Below, one piece after another: positions 35,187 to 44,327 of a DNA stretch of 64,000 nt. Both the position numbers and the translations under genes were made by a program. Under the pieces are notes generated by a model. That model was not told the DNA's origin. It saw nothing but the letters and a program-made list of their open reading frames with translations, and searched no databases. Position 1 is the stretch's first letter. Every line of letters begins with the position of its first letter. This DNA comes from Colocasia esculenta. Its lineage: Eukaryota; Streptophyta; Magnoliopsida; Alismatales; Araceae. Location of the stretch: the NCBI GenBank assembly GCA_014218235.1, contig JACBKR010000781.1, positions 1,579,001 to 1,643,000 of the forward strand, in the 5' to 3' direction.

Positions 35187-35932
35187 TAGGACTGCCAACG
35201 GGTCGGAGTCGGAATCGGAAATGGGTGTTTCCGCTTCCGCTTCCTATAAGAAATTTCGAAGTCGAAAACGGAAACGGAAAAGAGTGTTTCTGCTTCCGCA
35301 TCCATTTCCGCTTTCTATCGGAAAATCGGAAACGGAAACGGAAACAAAACGGAAACTTCGGATGTAACAATATTTATATAATTATAATTAATTTATAAAT
35401 TTATAAGTATATTAATTATTAAATTTATGAATAGTTTCAAATGTAAATTTAATAATCTTTTCTACCATATCTTCTTCATCGTGTACATTATAATGACCCT
35501 TACTAAATGAAGTATAACAAGATCAAATCAGTATGGTAAAATCATATAGTGATATATAATGGTTGAATATAGATAATCAATATATGTAGATATAAATATC
35601 ATTAGAGAAAAAAACTGCCAATAATTGGGACTAGAATAGATGACATTTACATATAGATGGGAGGTGAGAGACAATGAGTTAAAAATTTAAGAGCCAAAAT
35701 TTAAGGATATTTTATTATAAAAATATTATATAATATGTATTAAAAGTTATCGGAAACGGAAACGGAAATGCGGATGCGGAATTGGGTGTTCCGCTTCCGC
35801 ATCCTATAAGAATTCGGATATCTATTTCCGCTTCCGCTAAGCTATCAGAAAGTTCTTTTTGGAGTTCCGTATCCTATAAAAATACGGAAACGGGTCGGCT
35901 AAACGGAATTCGGAGGTCCATTGACAGCCCTA
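35187..35932. mobile_element. Non-autonomous hAT-type element (746 bp), GGAAACGG arrays
   Basis: Flanked by GTTAGGTC (35179-35186) and GTTAGGTT (35933-35940). Ends TAGGACTGCCAACGGGTC and CATTGACAGCCCTA are approximate inverses. Subterminal regions consist of CGGAAACGGAAACGG and its complement CCGCTTCCG. The AT-rich middle is noncoding. Confidence 0.85.
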
Positions 35933-36081
35933 GTTAGGTTTGCAAAGTCCTGTATTAACAAAAAGAAAAAAATTATTGTATTCTATTACTATATATTTAA
36001 TATATTTTAAATTTCTCTTATTAATCAATATATTATTAATATATTATACCCATTACCCACTGAATGTAAAAGTATATTATA

Positions 36082-37187
36082 GGGTGTTTGGAAGTAATTT
36101 TAAATAAAAAACTATTTCTACCTAAAAAATGATGTTGAATTCTCTTTCAACTTTAAAAAATTTAAAATTAATTTGTGTTGAAAATATGATGTTATGTGTT
36201 TGATATATATATATATATATATTAATTTGTGTTGATGTGTTTGGGGCGAGAGAGGGAGCCACCCCAGCTGGCACGGGAGGGGTGGGGTGGGGGGGGGGGG
36301 GGGTGCCGCAGGGGGCTGCCCGGTGGGTGGGGGGGAGGGCACCGGCGTGGGGAGGGGTGAGGGTGCTGGGGGGGGGGGGGGGGGGTGCCCGGTGGGGGGG
36401 GGGGGGGTGCGCCGGCGGGGAGGGGGAGGCGGGGTGGGGGTGCAGGGGGGGTGCCGCTGGGCTGGAGGGGTTGCAGTGGGGGGGGGGCTGCGCCGGAGGG
36501 GAGGGGGAGCGAGGTGGGGGCGCCGGCGCCGGGATGGGCAGGGGGTGCAGGGGCACGCATGGGGGGGGTGTCGGCTGGGCTGGAGGGGTTGCGGTGGGGG
36601 GGGGGCTGCGCCGGAGGGGAGGGGGGCGGGGTGTGGGGCGCCGGCGCCGGGAGGGGCGGGGGGTGCAGGGGGGTTGCCAGCTGGGCTGGGAGGGGTTGCG
36701 GTGGGGGGGGTGCCGGCGAGGAGGGGGGGCGGGGAGGGGGGGCGGGGTGGGGGCGCCGGCTCCGGGAGGGAAGGGGGGGTGCACGGGGGGGTGCAGGCTG
36801 GAGGGGGGCCGGGAGGGGCGGGGGTGCAGGGGGGGTGCAGGCTGGGAGGGGGAGGGGTGTGGGGCAATGCAGGGGGGCGCAGGGTGGGGGCATAGGCGGA
36901 CCTAACACATTGGCAGTGGGGGGTGCCGGCGCCGGAAGGAGGACGGGGGCGCCGGTGGTGGGTGGGGGGGGAGGAGACGGAAGGAGGAGGGGGTGGGAGG
37001 GAACCCGGCGTGCGTTGTGCGTTTTTAAAATAAAAATAGGGTCAGAGTTGTTTTTTTTTTCTGGAGAGATTTACATAGAGTAAAAAATCTTCTCTAAAAA
37101 AAAATTACTTACCAAACGGGTCGATGTATCTGTACTATCTCTTTTTTAAATTTTAGAAAAAAAGATAAAAAATTATAACCAAACACC
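36082..37187. mobile_element. TIR-bounded element carrying a G-rich core
   Basis: The left end GGGTGTTTGGAAGTAATTTT and the inverse of the right end, GGTGTTTGGTTATAATTTTT, are similar. TTATA lies directly outside both (36077-36081, 37188-37192). An alternative right end, ACTTACCAAACGGG, lies near 37119. Superfamily unassigned: the ends look like PIF/Harbinger or hAT ends but the duplication length fits neither well. Most of the interior is the G-rich tract. Confidence 0.45.
36241..37012. repeat. Extremely G-rich imperfect tandem repeat
   Basis: About 770 bp with runs of up to 17 G on the plus strand and almost no A or T. Units start with CTGGGCTGG at 36457, 36575 and 36681 (spacings 118 and 106). 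They contain GGCGCCGGCGCCGGGA and GGGGTGCAGGGG. Lack of A and T removes stop codons, so long frames in several phases are accidental. Many GGG runs predict G-quadruplexes. Confidence 0.85.
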
Positions 37188-37192
37188 TTATA

Positions 37193-37589
37193 AAACATAT
37201 AATAAAAAAATACAACAAAATTTTCTCTAACAAAATTAATTCTCCCCGGATTGCGTCGGATCTACGTGGAGCTCCGAGGTTCCCGTGCAAACCAGCTGAT
37301 AAGATGTGACGTGTACTGAGCTGGACAGATTTATTGTGGCGTCGCAGTGGGGACCGCCAAAAGAACAAACTTCTTCTTGTTATTGAGAATAATGTTATTA
37401 TCTAAATATAATTACATGTTCATAGGATAAAGTTTTTATTTCTAATCGATAAAACCAACATCAGTTAAAGCAATGCTCTGTGAGGTGGAATTTGAATCCC
37501 GATCTTTTAAACTCTGCACGAGTCTGGGTATTATTGGGCTACTTTTCTCGTAAAAAAATAAATTCAACATATTATTTGGTGCTTTTGAG
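37193..37589. other. Intergenic stretch
   Basis: No gene or complete element recognised. Confidence 0.4.
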
Positions 37590-37946
37590 CAAGATTGGTC
37601 GTATCTTAAGTATTATGCGTACTAAATTTTTTGTGACACGATATAATACGGTTCGTACTGTATCAATCGACCAACTGATTTTTTTCTCTATTTGAAGATA
37701 AAAAAGATCATGAGATCTAGACGTTATGTTAACAAAAATCGATTGATCGATAAAAAGATATTGGTCGACCGATTTTGAACCTTAATTTATTAAATGTTTG
37801 ATAGTGCTTACAAATCGAATCGATTGACCGATAAAAAAAATAAGTCGATCAATTTTATCGTACTGTATCGATCGTGTCGGAACTCACAAATCATCAAATA
37901 CAATACAGTCATACTACTACGATACGTAACGACACGACAAACCTTA
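37590..37946. mobile_element. hAT-type element (357 bp) with long TIRs
   Basis: Flanked by CTTTTGAG (37582-37589) and TTTTTGAG (37947-37954). The left end CAAGATTGGTCGTATC matches the inverse of the right end, TAAGGTTTGTCGTGTC, and the similarity continues for about 30 bp. The interior repeats ATCGAYCGA/TCGGTCGAT words. Noncoding. Confidence 0.72.
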
Positions 37947-38079
37947 TTTTTGAGTAGACTTAGGGTTTGTTTGATAACCCTTAAAACAAATCTAATGTCT
38001 GAAGCGGTCAGACGTTGTCTTATTAGACGGTTTGATAAAATATCTTAATGAACATCTAAATCTATGTCTACTATCTTAA

Positions 38080-39377
38080 ATTGTCTCTTAAAAAAATGCA
38101 GATAGGACACTTTTTTTTTTTCAGATCACAGGGCTCCTCCGGCCTCCTCCGCTGCTCCTCCCTCCTGTGGTGCGGAGAGCCGAGCTCGTCCGCCTCCCCC
38201 GGCATCCTCTTGCTCTCTTTTACGCAGCTCCCGAAGGGGACAAGGAAATCGCGCCGTGCAGGAATCCGAAGTCTGCACAATCTTTACTGCTTTCTGCTCT
38301 CTCCCTTTGCTCTCTCGCTCTCTCCCTCACTCACCTCTACCCTACTCTTCTCTCTCTTTTCCTCCAATTTTGTCCCGCGCGGTGCTCTGGGGCTGTCGTT
38401 CTGCTACTTTTTCCGGTGAATTGGAGCTCAGAATTCTGCCGTTCGCTCGGGGGGGAAGCCCGATCTGAGGTCTGTCGAGTTTTTGGTTTCCGCATTCCTG
38501 TAAGTTGTGAGGATCCCACCCTCCCAGTACCCGGTGTGACATGTTTCTTAATTCCCAGTTCCTGCTGCTGACTAGCTTGCTAGATCATCAGGATGGGAAG
38601 CCTTAGAAGCCATCAACAGAATGTCTCATATTTGATTCTGTTTCCTCTGGATGCATGGGCTCTGTTTTCTGTGTTTAATGCAAGTGTAGAAATGTGATCA
38701 TCGATTTCCAAGGTTCGCCTAGGATTTCCAGATATGATGCAAAAGATTGGAGTTGGAAGTACCAGATTTGTGTAAGTACTGAAGGTTCATTTTTTTAATG
38801 CTTAAAATATTAGGTGCTTATATGTAATTAAAAAATTGTACTACATATAAATATCATACTCCTTTAACTTTAGTAATATGGAATAAAAATAACAAATTTA
38901 GAGATATTTTAAGTATGTAGGGGTGTTTATGTAATATATAAAAATTAGGGACTTATATGTAATTATAAGATATGTGAGAGATGTATATATAAAATTGTGA
39001 GAAATAAAAAATAAATTTAAACATATTCTTAAGCATATAAGGATATTTATGTGAAATAATATGTTAATTCAGATGTCATTTAAGTTGGTTATCAAACAAT
39101 TCTTAATAGAAGTCTAATATATTTTAAGTACTTATTAATTTATAGATTTAGACAATAAATAGAAAACTAGATATTAGACATTTTAAATAAGTGTTATCAA
39201 ACACCACCTTAGAGGTGAAAAGTCTCTAACCCATATCATCCCTCCAATTCCATATATTCATATGTTTCAAGAGAATTGCCTTTTCGCTTGATGATTATTT
39301 TGGTGTGATTGTTTTCCTTCAATGCTGCACATTAGGGCTCATATCTGCATGCCACCATTGTTCTTTCGTCGTTGGAG
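38080..39377 (+). CDS. Possible 5' end of a host gene (leader and first exons)
   Basis: 38110-38510 is CT-rich and GC-rich like a transcribed plant leader. It ends at a good donor (CCTGTAAGT, about 38498-38506). A second candidate exon has ATGATG at 38734-38739 and runs MMQKIGVGSTRF to a strong donor (TGTGTAAGT, exon end 38771). A third, 39336-39377, has acceptor TTAG and donor GAGGTAGAT; the joined frame stays open (VAHICMPPLFFRRW). I recognise no family and see no continuation before the Gypsy element at 39548. It may be a gene cut or greatly lengthened by that insertion, or a chance series of splice-like sites. Confidence 0.25.
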
Positions 39378-39547
39378 GTAGATCAATCATATCGACTGCA
39401 GGCACCGAAGAGCGTGGCCCGGATCTAAAGCCGCACGAACCTGGGTCATTGAGTTCGAAGACTCGAGAAGATCGAGTAACCAGCCTAATAAAATACGTAA
39501 GAAATTGAAATAACTATGATAGAATAAAAATTATATAATTTACATAG

Positions 39548-39740
39548 TGATACCGGTCGTCATCAGCCGACGAATTGGGTCGACGAGATCAAGGATCGGC
39601 CATAACGACCGGCCGACGATAAAATTGTCGGGAATCGTCGGCACCGGTTAGTCCATCGCTGCCGAGAACTAAGTTCAAATTACGCATTATGTCCGGGCGT
39701 CCCCAGCTGGCGCCAGGTCACACTTGCCCTAGGTACAGAC
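39548..39740 (+). repeat. B-type 5' LTR, first 193 bp
   Basis: Matches the start of the 3' LTR at 56010 with only two differences seen by eye. It stops at AGGTACAGAC, where the sequence switches to the opposite strand. Confidence 0.93.
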
Positions 39741-40019
39741 GGCGCCAAATGTTGCTGGAAAAAACCAACAAGGATCGTCGGCCCGAGCCGAGCTGGGTGG
39801 GCCCCAAGGGATTGGCCGCGTCGCGCTGTCGTCGAAGAGGAGAAGCCGACCTGCAAAGAACCACCGAGACTCCACGGTGGTCGGACACTCCGACGATCAA
39901 GTTAGTGAAGGTTGTCAAGAGAGGAGAATTGAGTGAGAGTTTTGTGCTACGAATAGCGTACCTTTTCCTTGTGGGTCTCTGTCTCTTTTATAAGAGCTTG
40001 ATCCTTTGAACAGAAGAGG
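39735..40019 (-). repeat. Inverted 3' part of the B-type LTR plus primer site
   Basis: Reverse complement of the 3' LTR end (about 56334-56609), with about three differences over about 275 bp. It is preceded by the inverse of the primer site (ACAGACGGCGCCAAATGTTG). Its junction with the forward LTR part shares ACAGACG with both partners. Its far edge joins A-type LTR at GAAGAGG/TCATCATCC. Confidence 0.92.
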
Positions 40020-40746
40020 TCATCATCCGACCTCATGAGCGACGATATTATCCGACCTCCGGGAAGGGCGAGAGGTCCGACTACTAGAAGGTCTACTAAT
40101 GACGACAGGTCCCACAACGAGCGACGAACGAAGCCGGGAACTCGTCGGCTTGACCTCCCCATTCGGCTATACCGACGACTCAGAGAATTGGTCGAACCGA
40201 AGCAACATTTGGAACGCGTCGGACCCAACCTCGTAGGCCACGAGAAGAATCGACCGAGGATTGATCGCGCAATCCAGGGGGTCCTCCCACTCAATCCGGG
40301 CCCGCCTATCACGCGGATTGCTTCCCCGAGATCTTCAACAGCTGGCTGCCAGCTGTCGCCTGAGCCAGTTTGGGAAGCCTTAGTCACGGGTAGCTGTCAC
40401 AGCGTGATTAAGCCGTGATCAGCGCACTCGCCTGGGATTGCCCCACAATGGCGCAGAAGGGACGGGACTTCGGACCCTTCCTTGTAATCTACGATACCAC
40501 ACCAGTATAAAAGACCAAGCCACACCTCACAAGAAAGGTACGCTATTCGTAGCACCAAAACTCTTTTCTCTCTTTGAACAACCTTTTGAACTCTTGCTAA
40601 CTTGATCGTCGGAGTGTCCGACCGCCGAGGAGTCTCGGTGGTTTGCAGGTCAGGAAGGCTCCGCCGACAACCATGCGACGACTCCACATCTCTCGGTGCC
40701 CATCCGGTTCGGTCCCGGCCGACCCATCCTTGCTTGTGCAGCAACA
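40020..40746 (+). repeat. A-type 5' LTR (lacks its first bases)
   Basis: From TCATCATCCGACC to CAGCAACA. It corresponds to the B LTR but is clearly diverged. A TATA box TATAAAAG lies at 40506-40513, followed by the shared GGTACGCTATTCGTAGCAC and the GTCGGAGTGTCCGACC block. The terminal TGATACCGG is missing at the junction with the inverted piece. Confidence 0.8.
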
Positions 40747-40768
40747 TTTAGCGCCGTCTGTGGGAACT
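40747..40768 (+). other. Gypsy primer binding site
   Basis: TTTAGCGCCGTCTGTGGGAA directly follows the LTR end. The inverted B copy reads TTTGGCGCCGTCTGT, the usual plant Gypsy form, so the A copy carries one G-to-A change. Confidence 0.8.
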
Positions 40769-40789
40769 CGCTACAAAAAGCTATTCCCA

Positions 40790-42259
40790 ATGGCACCCAA
40801 GGAAAAGACGGTCGCTCGCACGATGGAGGAGGACGCTGCCCTCATTAGTACCACCGAAGCTGTCGTGGGAGCATCCAATACGGGGGAACAAGATTCGACG
40901 ACCACGTCGCGACTCGAACGCGTCGAACAAACATTGGCAAGCCTTCAGCAGATTCTGCTAAGGTTGGAGCAAAACCAGCGGGCCTCCCCCGCTAGGGGCG
41001 AAGGTCCGACCCGCCAGATGGAGCAAGCTCAGGGTGATCAAAACGACGTCGAGGCTCCCAACCGACAACGCGTGGCCCCAGCAGTATCCGCAAATCAAGC
41101 CGACGCTCCGCCATTGGTGGAGGGGACCCCCGCGCCAGAAATCGTTCAGGCCGACAACGTACCTCCCATCACTCCCGTGGCGGCAGCAGGGACTGCAGCA
41201 AAAACCGACCTCGCCGACCGCTTCTCGGCGGAGTCCGCCCCAGCTACTGTCACCGAGTCTCCGTATGACCCGCGGTGGAAAGACGACCTTCGGGAAATGA
41301 ACAGGAAGATCGAAGCCCTGCAGCTCGGCACCCGCGCCCCTTCGGTAGCAACTCTCCTCACCTCATCTCCTTTCGCAGAGGAAATCACGTCGGCCCCAGT
41401 GCCATTGAAATTCCAATTGCCCAAATTCCGACGATATAACGGGACGACTAATCCCGTCCATCACCTCGACCATTTTCAAGGTCAAGTAGAGATGGTGAAT
41501 GTGACTGACGCTCTGAAATGCAGAGCCTTTATGTCAACCTTAGATGATGCAGCATTGCAATGGTTCAAGGCGCTGCCAGCACGGTCGATCCCATGCTTCA
41601 CCGACCTGGCGCAGAAGTTTCTCGACCACTTCTACAACACGGTGCAGCACTCCTTATGCACCGACGACCTGTGGCTGGTCTCACAGAAAGAGGGGGAGAT
41701 GTTCCGGGATTACGCCAAGCGTTTCCAGGTCGAAATCATGAAAGTAGTAGACCTGGACCTGAGGACCGCAGTAAACATACTCACGAGGGTATGCACCGAC
41801 GTGGCGTTCCTGGCATCAATCGCGAAAAAACCACCGGTAAGCCTTTCCGACCTCCTCTCTCGGATGCAGAAGTACGTCCGGCTAGAGTCGACCCTTGGTG
41901 CCGCCGGGCGACTCAAGCGACCATTGGAGAGAGGAAGCGCAAGCTCGGGGCCAAGCGAGAAAAGGCCGAGAAGGGAGGAGCACCAAGGAGATAGGCGTCG
42001 GGAGCTAGAAGGTCGGCGAACCTCGGACCGACGACCCGACGAGTATCGCAGAGTCAGGGACCTACCTCGATTCGGGAGGCTGCCATCAGAGATCCTCCCC
42101 ATCATCAAGAAACTTCCGGAGTTTAGGCGACCTGAACCAATTGCTAGGCCTCCATCTGGGCGAGGGGCCGATTTGTATTGTGAGTATCATAAAGGCCATG
42201 GACATTTAACTGACCAATGCAGGAGCCTGAAAATGGAAATAGCGGAGATGTTGCGCTGA
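40790..42259 (+). CDS. Gypsy Gag (A-type)
   Basis: The polyprotein starts at ATG 40790, just after the primer site (MAPKEKTVARTMEEDAAL). It has a coiled-coil-like segment (RLERVEQTLASLQQILLRL), a disordered Pro/Ala-rich stretch, then the Retrotrans_gag core (PLKFQLPKFRRYNGTTNPVH to about residue 370). The basic region is followed by a variant zinc knuckle, CEYHKGHGHLTDQCRSLK. It encodes the particle structural protein. TGA at 42257-42259 ends it, but the frame stays open into pol, so gag and pol were one frame (see pol). Confidence 0.92.
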   Translation: MAPKEKTVARTMEEDAALISTTEAVVGASNTGEQDSTTTSRLERVEQTLASLQQILLRLEQNQRASPARGEGPTRQMEQAQGDQNDVEAPNRQRVAPAVSANQADAPPLVEGTPAPEIVQADNVPPITPVAAAGTAAKTDLADRFSAESAPATVTESPYDPRWKDDLREMNRKIEALQLGTRAPSVATLLTSSPFAEEITSAPVPLKFQLPKFRRYNGTTNPVHHLDHFQGQVEMVNVTDALKCRAFMSTLDDAALQWFKALPARSIPCFTDLAQKFLDHFYNTVQHSLCTDDLWLVSQKEGEMFRDYAKRFQVEIMKVVDLDLRTAVNILTRVCTDVAFLASIAKKPPVSLSDLLSRMQKYVRLESTLGAAGRLKRPLERGSASSGPSEKRPRREEHQGDRRRELEGRRTSDRRPDEYRRVRDLPRFGRLPSEILPIIKKLPEFRRPEPIARPPSGRGADLYCEYHKGHGHLTDQCRSLKMEIAEMLR

Positions 42260-44327
42260 GGAATAATCGGGAAAGACGTCGTCAACGGCAAGCCCAGGGA
42301 TAAGGAACCAGAAGAAGATCGCGAGCACGAAGGGAAAGGGGCCGTCCTGGTCCTCGCAGGCGGACCGACAGGAGGCGGCGACAGCGGCAGAAAAAGAAAG
42401 GCGTACGCGTCGGCTGTCATCCTTGGTGTGGACCAACCGGCGCCGAACCTGAAAGAAGTGATCACGTTTTCCGCCGAAGATGCTATCGGGCTGAGCTTCC
42501 CTCACGACGACGCGCTAGTCATCCACGCCGACGTCGACGGCTACACAGTGCATCGCATCTTCGTCGACAACGGCGCGGCACCCGACGTCCTCTTCTATGA
42601 TTGCTTCCTGAAGATGACGAATCTAAGCACGGAACTCAAGCCAGTGGTCACACCCTTGTTCGGGTTCAGCGGAACACCGGTCACCGTCGAGGGATCTATC
42701 AGGCTTAAGGTGACGCTGGGCGCCCGACCTCGGCACGTGACGGTTGAGGTCGACTTCCTTATTGTAAAGGTGAAGTCGGCCTACAACACGATCTTTGGGC
42801 GTGGATTGCTCGGAAAGCTCGGGGGGGTGCCATCCACATATCATCAGAAGTTGAAGTTCCCTACTCCTAACGGAGTGGGAGAAGTTGTCGGCAGTCAGGC
42901 GGAAGCACGCCTCTGCTATGTTAACTCAATCAAGGCCAAAGAACCAGCTGTTACTGAGTACGATCCCCTTGTCAATGATGTCCAAAAACAAGAACCAGCC
43001 GAACTTACTAAGCAAATTAAAATCGAAAACGGACTACTAACTATCGGGATCGAACTCAACAAGCTAGAAGATGACCTCGCCCAATTCCTCGGTCAAAACG
43101 GCGACGTATTCGCCTGGTCCGACGACGACCTGCCCGGGGTGGATCCGAGCATTATTCAGCATCACTTGAACGTCAATCCCGAAGCTCGACCGATTCGCCA
43201 GAAGAAGAGACCCTTGTCGGCCGAAAGGCAGGAAGTGGTCGAGAGCAACTTAACAAAATATTTGCATGCAGGAACCGTCAAAAATTCATTCTATCCAGAC
43301 TGGGTCGCCAACGTCGTCCTAGTGCGAAAGGCAAATGACAAGTGGTGGATGTGTGTTGACTTCACCGACCTGAACAAAGCCTGTCCAAAGGACAGCTTCC
43401 CATTACCTCGGATCGATCAACTGGTTGATTCAACCATAGGACACGAGCTGTTAAGCTTCCTCGACGCCTACTCGGGCTACCATCAGATAAGAATGGCCCC
43501 GGAGGATGAGGATAAAACATCTTTCACCACTGAGAGAGGTTTGTACTGTTTCACTCGTATGCCTTTCGGACTAAAAAATGCAGGAGCAACATACCAAAGG
43601 CTAGTCAACAAAATGTTCGAGAAGCAAATCGGCAAAACCATGGAGATTTACGTTGACGACATGCTAGTGAAAAGCCGACGATTCGAGGACCACGTCAAAG
43701 ACTTGACCGAGGCTTTCGAAGTATTGCGACATTACGGGATGAAGCTGAACCCGGAAAAATACGTCTTCGGTGTCAGAGCTGGAAAATTCCTGGGCTACCT
43801 CGTCTCTCAAAGGGGCATTGATGTCAACCCCGACAAAGTTCGTGCAATACTCGACATGTCGGCTCCAAGGACGGTGAAAGAGGTACAGAGACTTAATGGC
43901 AGGATAACTGCTCTTAGCAGGTTCATGTCCAGGTCGGCGGAACGTTGCCGACCTTTCTTCGAGATACTGCGGAAGGGTCGCTTCGAATGGACCGAGGAGT
44001 GCCAAGAAGCCTTCGACGAACTGAAGGAACACCTAGCGAACGTGCCGACGTTAAGCAAGCCATGCGACAATGAAGAACTGCTGTTGTACCTATCTGCGAC
44101 GGACTATTCCATCAGCTCGGTGCTCGTTCGAGAAGAAGATCGAGCCCACCTCTCGGTGTACTATACGAGTAAGGCGCTACGAGGAGCCGAACAGCGCTAC
44201 ATCAGCCTTGAGAAGCTCGGTTATGCTCTCATCATGGCAGCCCGGCGATTACGCCCGTATTTTCAAGCACACAAGATCGTTGTCCTCACCAACGCTCCGC
44301 TCCGACCAATTTTCGAGCGACCCGAGT
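42260..44327 (+). CDS. Gypsy Pol (A-type): protease, RT, start of RNase H
   Basis: In the same frame as gag after one TGA. It has a protease with IFVDNGAAPDVLFYDCFLKM (about 42555-42615); an RT with WWMCVDFTDLNKACPKD, YSGYHQIRM, MPFGLKNAGATYQR and the intact catalytic YVDDMLV (near 43650); the connection/RNase H start GKFLGYLVSQRGIDVNPDK; and LLLYLSATDYSISSVLVRE. At 44327 it is cut by the solo LTR; the frame resumes at 47878 (ERPE then SSGRLAKWAVEL). The context MLR-stop-GIIGK suggests an Arg CGA changed to TGA at a methylated CpG, though readthrough cannot be excluded. Confidence 0.92.

Noticed and set aside
36118..37083. Several open frames of 200-250 codons on both strands
   Set aside because: They exist because the tract has almost no A or T and so no stops. 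The translations are Pro/Ala or Gly/Arg runs in every frame.
40643..40789. Extension of gag upstream of ATG 40790
   Set aside because: It lies in the LTR and across the primer binding site, so it cannot be part of normal Gag.
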